A DNA stretch of 64,000 nucleotides from Streptomyces sp. NBC_01451 (GCF_036227485.1 NZ_CP109479.1:1612001-1676000), one strand, 5' to 3'; counted from the stretch's first letter, positions 17,123 to 26,263 are shown. The notes: a model not told the origin generated them from the letters alone. Numbers and translations are program-made.

Positions 17123-18399
17123 GGCGGATCATCCTCGACCTGTTCGCCGGCCCCGGCGGCTGGAGCCACGCGCTCACCGTCCTCGGCGCGCGGGACATCG
17201 GCCTTGAGTGGGACGAGTGGGCCTGCAAAACCCGTGCCCGAGCTGGGCAGTTGACGATCCGGACCGATGTCGCCCGCTATCCGGCGTGGATCTTCTCCGG
17301 CCGGATCCTCGGGCTGATCGCCTCCCCTCCCTGTCAGGCATGGAGCATGGCCGGCAAGCGCCTCGGTCTGGTCGACCAGCCACTCGTCCACCAGGCCGTC
17401 GCCGACCTCGCCGCCGGACGCGACACCCGTGAGCAGCTCCTCGGCGCCTGCGCGGACGAACGGTCTCTCCTCGCGGCCGAACCCATGCGCTACCTGCACA
17501 CCCTGAACCTGGCGGGCTTGCCCGAGTGGGTGGTCATGGAGGAAGTCCCCGACGTCCTGCCGCTGTGGCGGCAGTACGCAGCCATCATGCGGACCTGGGG
17601 ATTCTCCGTCTGGACTGGCATCCTCAATGCCGCCGACTACGGCGTCCCGCAGACCCGGAAGCGAGCGATCTTGCTCGCCTCCCGCGTACACACCGCCCAG
17701 CCCCCGCCGCCCACTCACGCGACGGCCGCCGAGCCGGAGTCGCTGTTCGGACCCGGCCGTGACCGGTGGGTGTCCATGGCCGAGGCCCTGGGCTGGGGCG
17801 CCACTGACCGGCCCGTGCCCACCGTGTGCGCCGGCGGCGGACCTGGAGGCGGCCCCGAACCCTTCCCCTCCGGCTCTCATAAAACCCTGACCGAAGCCCG
17901 CGCCCGCGGCGCCTGGACACCGCATCCCGACTCCGAGATCGTCCTGGCCTCCCGCCGGGAGGGCTCCGGCTGGGCTGCCCGGCACGTTGCCCGCGAGAAC
18001 CGCCCCGCAGATGCTCTGGCCCCCACGTTCACCGCCGACGCGCACCGCTGGTCATGGTCACTGCGCAGCAACAACCAGTCCAACGCGACCGTGCGCCGTG
18101 CCGACGAGCCCGCCGGCACGCTGTTCTTCGGCCACCGGGCCAACGAGTGCACCTGGGTCGCCGACACCGCCTCCGGCGTGCCGGACGGCGAGCACCGACC
18201 GGTGCCAGCCCCGATCAAGATCACCGCTCGGGAAGCGGGCGTGCTGCAGAGCTTCCCCGCCGACTATCCGTGGCAGGGCAACAAAGGCCAGATGTTCTCG
18301 CAGATCGGCAACGCTGTCCCCCCGCGCTTGGCAGCGCACCTGCTCGCCCCGAACCTCAACAAGCCCTTCAACCCCGACGACTTCACTCTCGCCGCCTGA
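17119..18399 (+). CDS. C5-cytosine DNA methyltransferase
   Basis: Transfers methyl groups from S-adenosylmethionine to C5 of cytosine in DNA; 426 residues. Motif I is ILDLFAGPGGWSHAL, motif IV has the catalytic Cys in SPPCQAWSMAGKR, motif VI is VVMEEVPDVLP (EEV where ENV is usual), motif VIII is YGVPQTRKRAILLA, and motif X is SQIGNAVPPRLAAHLL. The TTG start overlaps the previous stop codon. No cognate endonuclease is adjacent, so it is an orphan methyltransferase, as often found in actinobacterial conjugative elements, possibly protecting the element from host restriction. Its target sequence cannot be read from the protein. Confidence 0.88.
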   Translation: MRRIILDLFAGPGGWSHALTVLGARDIGLEWDEWACKTRARAGQLTIRTDVARYPAWIFSGRILGLIASPPCQAWSMAGKRLGLVDQPLVHQAVADLAAGRDTREQLLGACADERSLLAAEPMRYLHTLNLAGLPEWVVMEEVPDVLPLWRQYAAIMRTWGFSVWTGILNAADYGVPQTRKRAILLASRVHTAQPPPPTHATAAEPESLFGPGRDRWVSMAEALGWGATDRPVPTVCAGGGPGGGPEPFPSGSHKTLTEARARGAWTPHPDSEIVLASRREGSGWAARHVARENRPADALAPTFTADAHRWSWSLRSNNQSNATVRRADEPAGTLFFGHRANECTWVADTASGVPDGEHRPVPAPIKITAREAGVLQSFPADYPWQGNKGQMFSQIGNAVPPRLAAHLLAPNLNKPFNPDDFTLAA

Positions 18400-19526
18400 T
18401 GACCCACGCCCCCGAACCCGACGAGGACAACGACCTCGACCTCGCGCCGGCGCCGAGGCCGGTCCACTATGCCGAGCAGGCCCTACTCGGCGCCCTTCTC
18501 CTCGAACCTGCACGTCTGGCCGACACCGAGCCGCTGATCGCCCACCACTTCGACAGCCACACCCATGCCGCGCTGTTCACCGCGATCCGCACGCTGCCGC
18601 CGCCCGACCCCGCCGACCACGCAAAGGACACCGCCTGGCTCAACGCCGTGCTGGACCACGCGCGTCCGCACGCTCCCGGCCTGAGCGCCTCCTACCTCCA
18701 CACCATCATCCAGTTCTGCCCGCAACCGAAGCATGCGGCGGCGTACGCCAGGATGATCCGCGCAGACAACACCCGCCGGCTCCTCCGCGAGCACGCCGAG
18801 CGCCTCGCGTCCACCGCGACCGACCCGGGCCTGCCCAACCCGGCCGCCTCGACGCTCGGCCTGGCCGACGACATCGGCCGCGTCCTGGACGCCCTCGCCG
18901 AACAGTTCGCCCCACACCCCGGCTCCTTCCCCCGCACGGCACTCCCCGCGGATGTCCCGCGGCAGGCCGGCGAGGAGGACCTCGACGAAGAACGCCTCCT
19001 GTTGGCGACCGCCACCGCCTATCCGGAGGAGGTCCAGCAGATGCGGTGGCTGACCGAGGCGGACTTCCTGCTGCCGCTGCACGCCGCGCTCTGGCAGTCG
19101 ATCACGGCGCTGGTCCACCGCGGTGACATGGTCGATCCGGTCACCGTCCTCGGTGAGGCCCAGCACCGCGGTCTTCTCACCGGCTCCCTCTCCCCCAAGG
19201 ACGTGATGGCCCTGGTCTCCACGCCCACCGGCTCCCCCGAGTACTGGGGCGAGAAGATCCTCCAACGCGCTCTCCTCGCCCGCGCCCAGACGGTCGCCGC
19301 TCGGATCACCGCCTACACCGACGACCTGGCCAACACCCCCCACCAACTCGTCACCGGCAGCCGCGGGGCCCTGGCCGACCTCAACTCCCTGCGTACCCGC
19401 TGGATGCGCGCCACTGCACCCCCGCCCGCTCCCGCCGAAAGCCAGCCGACACGACGCGGGCAACCGCCCCGCGCGACCGGCCCGCCGCCCCAGCCCGCAC
19501 TACTCAGCCCGCGCGCCCACCGATGA
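18399..19526 (+). CDS. Protein with DnaB-helicase N-terminal-like domains, no helicase core
   Basis: A protein of 375 residues. It has two regions resembling the DnaB N-terminal primase-interaction fold: EQALLGALLLEPARL near residue 25, and EEVQQMRWLTEADFLLPLHAAL plus MVDPVTVLGEAQHRGLL near 215-260. The RecA-like helicase domain of true DnaB is absent, and a Pro-rich tail ends the protein. Genes like this are common on Streptomyces plasmids and integrative elements and may help recruit the host replisome. Its ATG overlaps the methyltransferase TGA (ATGA), so the two are translationally coupled. The role is inferred from domain type only. Confidence 0.75.
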   Translation: MTHAPEPDEDNDLDLAPAPRPVHYAEQALLGALLLEPARLADTEPLIAHHFDSHTHAALFTAIRTLPPPDPADHAKDTAWLNAVLDHARPHAPGLSASYLHTIIQFCPQPKHAAAYARMIRADNTRRLLREHAERLASTATDPGLPNPAASTLGLADDIGRVLDALAEQFAPHPGSFPRTALPADVPRQAGEEDLDEERLLLATATAYPEEVQQMRWLTEADFLLPLHAALWQSITALVHRGDMVDPVTVLGEAQHRGLLTGSLSPKDVMALVSTPTGSPEYWGEKILQRALLARAQTVAARITAYTDDLANTPHQLVTGSRGALADLNSLRTRWMRATAPPPAPAESQPTRRGQPPRATGPPPQPALLSPRAHR

Positions 19527-19885
19527 CCCCACTACCGGGCCCGGATCGACCGCGAGGAGCCGTACTGGGCCGAGAAGGCGACCCACGCTCTGCACGCCGA
19601 AGGCATCACCGCCGAGATCACCCCCGGCCTGCGAGAAGCCATCGACGAAGAATGGACATGGGTCAACTACCCCACGCCCCGCCTCAGCCGCGACCAGATC
19701 CGCGAATGCTCCGACCAAGCCCAGAAGATCCACGACGCCATCCGCGCCGGCCGGCTCGTCATTCATCCCTGCACGGCGAGAACCACCTGCATCACGTCAC
19801 CGTCGCCTCGCCTCACCGGCCCAGGCCCTCCTTGCCCTCGAACAGGCTCACGGCAAGGCCGTACGACCCGAACCTGCACCCATGA
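19523..19885 (+). pseudogene. Decayed plasmid/ICE accessory gene with frameshift
   Basis: A coding-like stretch whose frame reads EEPYWAEKATHALHAEGI, then AIDEEWTWVNYP, which looks like a normal globular protein. Near 19760 the sensible frame shifts: LHGENHLHHVTV continues in another frame, and ALEQAHGKAVRPEPAP in a third. It has no proper start, because its 5' end runs into the stop of the previous gene. I regard it as a gene broken by at least two frameshifts. The family looks like a conserved Streptomyces plasmid protein of unknown role. Confidence 0.5.
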
Positions 19886-20068
19886 CCGACATCGAACGCC
19901 ACACCTTCCACTCCCGTACCAGCCTCACTCCGCCCGGACACGGCCCCGACCGACACCGCTGCGCCGTTGGTAGAGCAGGTACCCACCTACGCCGCCGACC
20001 TTGGCTACCACGAAGCCGTCTTCAACACCTTCCTCGACAATCACGCCGACTGGGAGAAGTACCAGACC

Positions 20069-20098
20069 ATCCCTACCGGGTTGGCATGTTGAGGCCGA
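20069..20098 (+). repeat. Left terminal inverted repeat of the 1.4-kb unit
   Basis: Begins ATCCCTACC, followed after 9 bp by TGTTGAG. It pairs with the complement of the right end with shared blocks TCCCT, CC and TGTTGAG and one single-base spacing difference. Confidence 0.5.
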
Positions 20099-20129
20099 TC
20101 AAGGTGGGCCCCGGGCTCGGGCCATCGGG

Positions 20130-21404
20130 TCAGGCCACCCGGCGCGGCTCCTCTGCTGCGTTGGCCGACGTGCTTGGCGGCAGCTGCAGCGAGGGAGCGG
20201 GCAACTGCGGCGGATGGTGGCGCACCTCCGGCTCGGAGTCAGGCACGATCACGATGCCCGCCAGCCGCTCAGTGACCCAGCTGGGAGGTGTCCGGCCGGC
20301 CATCACGTCCTGAACGAATGTCGGCGCCGAGGACCGCAAGCCGCCGAATATGTGCGGAAGGTAGGGGAGCGGCAGGTGGCCGCGGTCCCGAGGGAGTTCG
20401 GGAACGATCGAGCCTTCAGGGAGCGGCATCAAGGCAGTGTCCGCTGCCGAAAACTGCCCCATGCGAATCGTGGAGACCTGGCCGAACACCATTCTGGCGA
20501 TCGTCTGTGCCTGCCCCTCCGGGTTGCTGAGGAGATCCCGGACTTCGTGCGGCAGGACCTTTTGATTCAGGTCGATGATGGGAGGCAGGGGCTTGTCCGT
20601 GCCCAGCATGTCCTCGAGAGGCATGGAGCGGTGTAGCGCGTCGGCGGCGTACTCGCTCGGCCGCAGCATCGTCATAACGTTGTGCGCCGACAATCCAGCC
20701 AACCACGAGACCCCCGCCCGGTCCCGGTCGCGGCAGTGCCCGTCATTGTGGGGAGAGGAGCACTCCAAAGTGGCGCGGTACTGTCGATCCCCTGCGTAGA
20801 TGACGTAGGAGAACGGAACGCCGAACACTTCCGCCGACTCCAGCAGAAGATCCATCTGACGGCGCTTCCCCTTACCACTGCGGTAGCCCAGATCGAGACT
20901 CCATCTGCCGTTGTTGACCTTCAAGGTCTTCGCCTGCACCAGCATCATGAAGCACACACCGGAACGGTCGAGCCACACCCAGAGCCAGTCCGCGCCGTAC
21001 CTGGACTCCTCGGTCTTGGTGAACTCGTAGTACTCGATCTCAGGAGAGGCAGAAGCCAGCAGGATCTGAGTGGCCGTCTCTTCCATCAGGAGAGGGCGCC
21101 CCTCCCGCCGACGGCGGAGCTGATAGCCCTCGACCGCCAGGCGTGCCTGCAGGAGCGCCGTACGAGGTGCACGGCGCCGGGCCGAGCCGGTAACCGGGTC
21201 GATAACCTCACGGACGATTCCGGCATAGCGTGGGTCCTCAGCAACGCGGCGGAGTTCGGCCAAGAGCTCGCGAACCAGCCGCCGCTGCCCGGCCGAGCGG
21301 ATGTCGTCGGGCGTGCGGTCGATATTGAGCGACACAATGAAATCGTCGCGCTCCTGCACTTCTTCTCTCCCGCCAGTCGTCATGTGGGCGGCTGTGACCC
21401 GCAC
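20130..21404 (-). CDS. DUF6615-like protein, possible PD-(D/E)XK nuclease fold
   Basis: A protein of 424 residues and the only gene of the inserted unit. The GTG at 21404 is preferred as start because GGAGG lies exactly 7 nt upstream; an ATG at 21383 and a longer frame to 21431 are alternatives. The central region reads EIEYYEFTKTEESRYGADW, then a hydrophobic strand and MLVQAKTLK. An acidic residue, GAD and QAK spaced by beta strands is the pattern of PD-(D/E)XK nucleases with Gln in place of Glu. From memory it resembles DUF6615. The C-terminal third is Pro-rich. A role in defence or as a toxin is inference from fold and location. Confidence 0.65.
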   Translation of the reverse strand: MRVTAAHMTTGGREEVQERDDFIVSLNIDRTPDDIRSAGQRRLVRELLAELRRVAEDPRYAGIVREVIDPVTGSARRRAPRTALLQARLAVEGYQLRRRREGRPLLMEETATQILLASASPEIEYYEFTKTEESRYGADWLWVWLDRSGVCFMMLVQAKTLKVNNGRWSLDLGYRSGKGKRRQMDLLLESAEVFGVPFSYVIYAGDRQYRATLECSSPHNDGHCRDRDRAGVSWLAGLSAHNVMTMLRPSEYAADALHRSMPLEDMLGTDKPLPPIIDLNQKVLPHEVRDLLSNPEGQAQTIARMVFGQVSTIRMGQFSAADTALMPLPEGSIVPELPRDRGHLPLPYLPHIFGGLRSSAPTFVQDVMAGRTPPSWVTERLAGIVIVPDSEPEVRHHPPQLPAPSLQLPPSTSANAAEEPRRVA

Positions 21405-21450
21405 AAGGCCACCTCCGCAATGATGACGCACGGGTCCGACAACGACGACT

Positions 21451-21483
21451 GCCTCTCAACAGGTAGCACTTGGCAGGGAACGG
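21451..21483 (-). repeat. Right terminal inverted repeat of the 1.4-kb unit
   Basis: Read on the minus strand it starts CGTTCCCTGCC and reaches TGTTGAG after 10 bp, mirroring the left end. The match is imperfect but the order and spacing of the blocks agree. Confidence 0.5.
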
Positions 21484-22090
21484 ACCTGGTCGGACGACAC
21501 CACCCACGCCGTCCATGAATCCCTCGTCCTGCGCGCCGAGTTCGTCCACGAAGCCGACCCCGACGACGCCCAGTGGAAGATAGCCGCGTACGAAAGCCCG
21601 GTCGGCGAGCGCGTGTGGCACGCCACCGCGACCACCACAGTCCCTGTTGAGATCATGCGGGTACTCCTCGACAGCCTCGCCTCCGCGGACGCGGCACAGA
21701 TCGCGGCGGGCAACCAGGTCTCAGATGCGACCATCGACGATGGCCACCCGCCCGCTGACCGACGCCGGCTGGGACCACACCGTCGACAGCCGCTGGGTCC
21801 GCCGGCAGGCACCAGGAGATGACCCCGCAGGCGTCCAGTTCGACGCCTTCGACGCCCACTGCCATCGCGGCGCCTTGCCCGCCTGAACCTTCTAGGGCGG
21901 CGCCGCCGGCACTCCCCGGTGAGCGCTTCACTTCTCGCCTCACGCCGCAGCCTCGGTGCTGCAGGATGTCGCCTTCGAGGTGGCCCACCGGCTCATGCAG
22001 AAACCGGTCACAGCCCGGCCTCAGGCGCTGAACGCCCTGAGCCGTACCGACATCAGCGCGCAGCCGACTTCACGCGCCGGTTCGGCAAGA

Positions 22091-22383
22091 GGGCGGTGAC
22101 TGCCACTTGGGCATCCCAGTGCATGTCCGGCCCCAACACCACCTCACTCCCAGGACGCCGACGGCGGGCCTGCGGAGCAAGGCGCACTGGGCACCATCGA
22201 AGTGGGTATGCCCGTTCCCCTTCCGGTCCGGCGATGTGTCGCATACCGGCAGCCGAATGCTGGGAATGTGTGTTGAGCTAAAGCGATCTCTCCCACCCGA
22301 CCTACCAGTTGACGCAGAAGATCCACGCTGCTCTGCAGTGAACCCTGGATGAATTGGGAATCTCACACTCGAAGCAACCTCGT
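22091..22383. other. Gene-free stretch between the split pseudogene and the restriction genes
   Basis: About 290 bp with no convincing reading frame on either strand. It follows the decayed 3' end of the split gene and reaches the stop codon of the last restriction gene. A TGTTGAG heptamer near 22271 recalls the ends of the neighbouring TIR unit, but no second end was found. Confidence 0.4.
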
Positions 22384-23094
22384 TTACAGCCCTGGCTCCT
22401 TCCGTACGTGCTTCGTAAGCGAGTCGATGAATCCCGCAAATTCTAGCTTCGGGTCGGGTTGGCCGATAGGACGTTCGGGATCTTTGGGGGCCAAGACGAA
22501 GCAGGCAGCGTCATAGAGTCCATCCTCGACCAGTCTGCGGCAAAGCACTTGATAACGGTCAGCATATGAAGGACGCCCCTCAAACGCCTCGTCCACTTTG
22601 AAGCTCGGCTTGAAGTCTCGCTTCGCACTCTGCGTGGATCCGTCTGCGTCCTCCAGTAGGAATACGTATCCCAGCCAGGGTCGGGCATCGCCAAGGAGGC
22701 CCTTGGCGATGGCGCGCTGAGTATCTACAGCGCTACCGATCGCTTCTTCTGTTCTGTTATTGAAGTTGTTCCCGAACGAGGGCCCGGACTGCGACTTGAA
22801 CTCGATAGCCGCAACCAGCTGGGTTCCATTTTTGACGATGAGATCCCATTGCTTGGTTGGCCGATAATACCCAGGCAGCTCAGCTTTCTTGCCCAGGAAA
22901 ATTGAGCTGGCCGGGTACTCAAGTACGTCCACGAAGTGTTCCACGATCAGTTGCGTCAGAGCATCAAGATGGGCGCCACCTGTAACGGCGCCCCGGAGCC
23001 CCGCATCCTGCTTCCCCTCAGCGATTTGCCTCGCGGTCTGCTGCTCTCGCTTCTCCCAGTACTTCCGGACTGCGAGTTCAAATTTTCCGTCCAC
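22384..23094 (-). CDS. PaeR7I/XhoI-type type II restriction endonuclease (copy 2)
   Basis: A DNA endonuclease of 236 residues, close to the ~246 of PaeR7I, which cuts CTCGAG. Family landmarks are AVRKYWEKREQQ at the start, AVTGGAHLDALTQLIVEHF, ELPGYYRPTKQWDLIV and the catalytic IEFKSQSGPSFGNNFNNRTEE. The Asp of WDLIV and the Glu/Lys of EFKSQ form a PD-(D/E)XK active site. The reading frame runs to 23250, but I place the start at GTG 23094, after a GGTGGG ribosome site, because family similarity begins there. It lies 162 bp downstream of a second, diverged endonuclease of the same family. That the target is CTCGAG is inferred. Confidence 0.87.
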   Translation of the reverse strand: MDGKFELAVRKYWEKREQQTARQIAEGKQDAGLRGAVTGGAHLDALTQLIVEHFVDVLEYPASSIFLGKKAELPGYYRPTKQWDLIVKNGTQLVAAIEFKSQSGPSFGNNFNNRTEEAIGSAVDTQRAIAKGLLGDARPWLGYVFLLEDADGSTQSAKRDFKPSFKVDEAFEGRPSYADRYQVLCRRLVEDGLYDAACFVLAPKDPERPIGQPDPKLEFAGFIDSLTKHVRKEPGL

Positions 23095-23256
23095 GGACCC
23101 ACCATGATCGACGTGCAGCCAGTGGGCGGGCTGCACGAGACTGGCACAGCTCTCGACGCTGCGGGCCTCGACCACCGAAGCCAGAGGCCAGGCTAGTGGA
23201 ACACGCCGTCTCGACGCTCCCCATGGCCGAAACAAGGCCCCCCGGCCCACCCCGGT

Positions 23257-23964
23257 TCAGGTCCTGTTGGCGCAGTACTTTGCGAGATACCCCGCAAGGG
23301 ATTCCATAAAGCTACCAAAATCAATACCAGTACTCGGGTCCGGCTGCTTGACCAGGGCGCCTGGGGTGGTATTCGAGAGGAGGAAGCACGCTCCATCGTA
23401 GAGCTTGTTCTCCAACAAGCGTTCACAAAGCAAGCGATACCGGTCCTCATAGGACGGGTGAGTCCCGTAAGCGGGATCCGTCGGGAGAGCAGCACTCACT
23501 TGCTGCCGGGCCGGCCGCGTCGACCCCAGCGCCTCTTCCAGAATGAATAGATACCCAATCCAGGGCCTATGATCATCCCCCCTGTCCCTTCCGAGCAGCC
23601 CCTTCTTGTGAGCAAGCCTCAAGTCGGTAGCACTCCCGATAGCTTCCTCATTTCGGTTGTTCGCGTTATTGCTGATCTTCTCAACGGACTGAGATTTCAT
23701 CTCAATGGCAAAAACGAGACGGTCCCCATCCAGGGCAACGATGTCCCAGTTCTTGCGTGGCCGGTAAACCCCGGGAAGCGTGGCGGCCTCACCTCTCAAG
23801 AAGGTAATGGGAGTGCTCTTGCAAGCCTCTGTCGCGGATTCGATCACGAGGTCTTCGACCGCAGCCATGTGCTTCCCACTTTGGGTGCCACGCGAACGGG
23901 CCGCCCACATCGTGTGGACGGCCCGGTTCAAGGCGTCGTTGTCCCAGGTTGGTTGGGTGCTCAT
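23257..23964 (-). CDS. PaeR7I/XhoI-type restriction endonuclease, diverged (copy 1)
   Basis: A second family member of 235 residues. The core is retained: AATLPGVYRPRKNWDIVAL, then VFAIEMKSQSVEKISNNANNRNEE (catalytic Asp, Glu and Lys intact), then PWIGYLFILEEA and RYRLLCERLLENKLYDGACF. The N-terminus is more diverged than in copy 2, with no AVTGGA motif, and the loop after EMKSQ differs (VEKISNNANN instead of GPSFGNNFNN), which could alter DNA contacts. ATG at 23964 follows GGGGGA. It begins 16 bp after the methyltransferase stop, so it is the direct operon partner. Confidence 0.83.
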   Translation of the reverse strand: MSTQPTWDNDALNRAVHTMWAARSRGTQSGKHMAAVEDLVIESATEACKSTPITFLRGEAATLPGVYRPRKNWDIVALDGDRLVFAIEMKSQSVEKISNNANNRNEEAIGSATDLRLAHKKGLLGRDRGDDHRPWIGYLFILEEALGSTRPARQQVSAALPTDPAYGTHPSYEDRYRLLCERLLENKLYDGACFLLSNTTPGALVKQPDPSTGIDFGSFMESLAGYLAKYCANRT

Positions 23965-23980
23965 CAGTCCCCCATGTCAG

Positions 23981-25774
23981 TCAGTCCGGGATGCGCTCGA
24001 TCCCGTAGACGCGGAGGGCCGCCTCGGTGGCGGCTTGCACATCGCGGTGATCAAACGCGTGTGCCAACGCTAGAGCATCGGTCTGACAAATGGCCTCGGG
24101 GCGAGGAACCCGGATACGCCTCAGGTACTGGGCCTGGAAGCGGAGTGTGCCGCCCCGCATCCTCACCGCGTACGCCTCAACGAAGGTCTGGGCCACGCGA
24201 GACAGGAGGAGTCCTCCCAGAACCTTGATGTCCCATGTGTCGGACACAACGTAATAGAGGTTGTGATGGGGGTAGTAGCCACCTTCATCCAGTACCGGAT
24301 GAATTGTCAGCTTCATGTCCGGAAGCAGCAACTTCGGCCGACCCGTCAGACGTGAGTCGATCTTGTCGATCGTCTTGTACCAACGGTCGGGCTGCTTTTT
24401 CGCCACGTAACGGCCTTCGAGAGCTGCCCGATGCTTCTCGAAGTAAGCCCTCAGCCTGGGGTACTTGTCGAGGTCTACCAGCTCGCCATCGTCATCCCAC
24501 GGGTTGACCATGTGGGTGCCGTGCCACTCCAGGTGCCCGCTCTTGGCGTCCTTCACCATCGCCATGGGGAGAAGGCGGTCCTTCTCCACGAGCGTGTCGT
24601 CCTCAGTGAGAAAGACAGCGTCAGATCCTGTAGCCACGCCGATCCCGACCTTCGTCAACGTCTCTTCAAGCACGGGGAATCGGTCGTTCAGGTCCTCAAG
24701 CAAGGCGAGGCGTGCGGGGCTTCCGGCCGGCCACGAGTCTGCTGCCGAGAACCAGTGAGGCAGTCGGGCCGCCTTGAAGCTGCTTGTGTTCGCAGCAGCG
24801 CGATCCTCGTCGCCGAGCCAGTCCATCAGCCGACGGGCTTCGTCCGGTCCGAAGGACTTCGTGGTGTCGACCGCAACTGACTTTCCTTGTGGGTGATTAC
24901 GCAGGATCGTAATCGCCGGGTAGGCCGACACCTGCTCTTCGAAAGCATCGACATCATGCATAGTTGCAACAAAATCCATGCTGAAGTGGTCGGCGACTAG
25001 CCGACGCAGCTCACGGCCATACTGGTTGCGCATCCAGCGATCCGCACAGATGAACCCGAGCGCCCCACCGCGCGCGAGGGAAGCGAGGCCCCTCTCGAAG
25101 AATCCGACGTAGATGTCAGAGCGGCCAACCATGGACGGATGACCCCTCCGATAAAGCTGCATCCGCTGGTCTGGAACATCTTCCAAACGGATATAGGGAG
25201 GGTTTCCTACAACGAAGTCGGCCTTCCCTGCGTCATCAAGGAGGTAGTCCCCGTGCTGAATCCACTGCCTGACGACGGTGTCAACCGTCTCGCGGTCCCA
25301 GCCATCTGCAACAAGGACGTCCGCGACCGCCTCGCGACTCGCCTTCACGTTGCGACTCAGCAGGTCGAGGGCACGGACCCCCTTCACGGGGAGGTCCCGT
25401 TCAAGCTTTCGGCACACCGTGCTGAGGCGCTCAACGATGCCAAGAAGGAACGCGCCAGATCCGCAGGCGGGATCGACGATGACGAGTTGATCAAGATCCC
25501 GGTCAGTGGTGTACCCGACCAGGTCGAGGATCATGTCGACGACCCATCGGCGAGTGTAGACCTCGCCGTTGGCCACGGCCTCGGCAGGGATGGCCTCGGC
25601 GTGGACAGTGGCGCTATGCGAGCTGGTGAGAGACACATCCGTGAGGCTATCGTCTCCGACGGCCCAGTCCGCCGCGAGGTGGGCATCACCGCGCGTTCCT
25701 GCCGGAAGGAGCGCGCCGTCCTTCGAACGCACGGCTTGAGGGATATGGACTGAAGCAGAGGCAACATTCGCCAT
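23981..25774 (-). CDS. N6-adenine DNA methyltransferase (M.PaeR7I/Eco57I-like)
   Basis: The modification enzyme of the restriction operon, 597 residues. The SAM-binding motif I is VDPACGSGAFLLGI (about residues 122-135), the catalytic motif IV is the NPPY of FVVGNPPYIRLED, and GFICADRWMRNQYG is typical of this group. A long C-terminal half supplies target recognition. It resembles the PaeR7I/Eco57I-type gamma N6A enzymes. I use the ATG at 25774, with AGGG 8 nt upstream; an in-frame ATG at 25828 would add 18 residues without family similarity. It is first in a three-gene minus-strand operon, so modification is made before the two endonucleases. Confidence 0.9.
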   Translation of the reverse strand: MANVASASVHIPQAVRSKDGALLPAGTRGDAHLAADWAVGDDSLTDVSLTSSHSATVHAEAIPAEAVANGEVYTRRWVVDMILDLVGYTTDRDLDQLVIVDPACGSGAFLLGIVERLSTVCRKLERDLPVKGVRALDLLSRNVKASREAVADVLVADGWDRETVDTVVRQWIQHGDYLLDDAGKADFVVGNPPYIRLEDVPDQRMQLYRRGHPSMVGRSDIYVGFFERGLASLARGGALGFICADRWMRNQYGRELRRLVADHFSMDFVATMHDVDAFEEQVSAYPAITILRNHPQGKSVAVDTTKSFGPDEARRLMDWLGDEDRAAANTSSFKAARLPHWFSAADSWPAGSPARLALLEDLNDRFPVLEETLTKVGIGVATGSDAVFLTEDDTLVEKDRLLPMAMVKDAKSGHLEWHGTHMVNPWDDDGELVDLDKYPRLRAYFEKHRAALEGRYVAKKQPDRWYKTIDKIDSRLTGRPKLLLPDMKLTIHPVLDEGGYYPHHNLYYVVSDTWDIKVLGGLLLSRVAQTFVEAYAVRMRGGTLRFQAQYLRRIRVPRPEAICQTDALALAHAFDHRDVQAATEAALRVYGIERIPD

Positions 25775-26263
25775 TAACGAAACCCTTTTCTGATGGACTG
25801 CGGCTTTACAATGAGGCAACTGTGACATGCCTCATGAAGATGTTTCCAGTCCTGAGCGTCTGCCTCCAGCGAACTTGTATTTCATCGCAACGCCGGTCTC
25901 GAAATATATGTAATTGGGCTCCACCAAGAGCAAATCACTCAGACTGCGAACGACGATGTGGACGCGCTGACGGCAGGTCCACAGACTCCTACATCGGGAT
26001 AAGTCTGATGGAATGCCCCGCAGAATCGGCCTGTTCCTGAACATGGTCCAGCGCTACGTCCGCTATGCGGGGCCCGACCGCATGGTGCATAGCCCGGCCT
26101 ACCGATCGCCCCCCACCTACCGCAACCACCTCGGCCCGCTACGCAGTGATGCGGCCGCGCCGCCTGGCCAGCCTTTCTACCCTCGGCCGCCGCTCCTGGA
26201 CCACCCGCGCGACTGGCCAGGTTAGTCCGGCAGCCGGCCTCGGGCACGCCTCGGTAAAAGGGA
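25775..26263. other. Gene-free stretch upstream of the restriction operon
   Basis: About 490 bp with AT-richer sequence on the restriction side (25790-25930), where the operon promoter should lie, and GC-rich sequence on the other. Short frames exist but none has consistent codon bias or a ribosome site. Nothing else recognised. Confidence 0.4.

Larger units (their letters stand above)
20069..21483. mobile_element. TIR-bounded 1.4-kb unit carrying a single gene
   Basis: The unit interrupts a reading frame exactly between codons for YQT and WSDD. GACC is present on both sides (20065-20068 and 21484-21487), a possible 4-bp target duplication. The ends are imperfect inverted repeats: left TCCCTACC then TGTTGAG (20070-20093), right (complement) TCCCTGCC then TGTTGAG (21480-21454), with similar spacing. 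No transposase lies inside; the only gene is the minus-strand one at 20130-21404, so it was probably moved in trans. Confidence 0.6.
19882..22090 (+). pseudogene. Conserved Streptomyces accessory gene split by a 1.4-kb insertion
   Basis: Two separated coding pieces join into one sensible protein. The 5' piece ends HADWEKYQT at 20068. The 3' piece resumes at about 21484 with TWSDDTTHAVHESLVLRAE and continues through ERVWHATATTTVPVEIM, then in another frame LTDAGWDHTVDSRWVRRQ and, in a third, SVLQDVAFEVAHRLM. The whole resembles a conserved Streptomyces plasmid/ICE protein, perhaps DUF317-like; that name is from memory and uncertain. Besides the insertion there are frameshifts near 19960, 21740 and 21890, so the gene was dying before or after the insertion. 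Confidence 0.6.

Noticed and set aside
22261..22290. A second TIR unit end (TGTTGAG) near the restriction genes
   Set aside because: Only the heptamer matches; the TCCCT block and an opposite end were not found.
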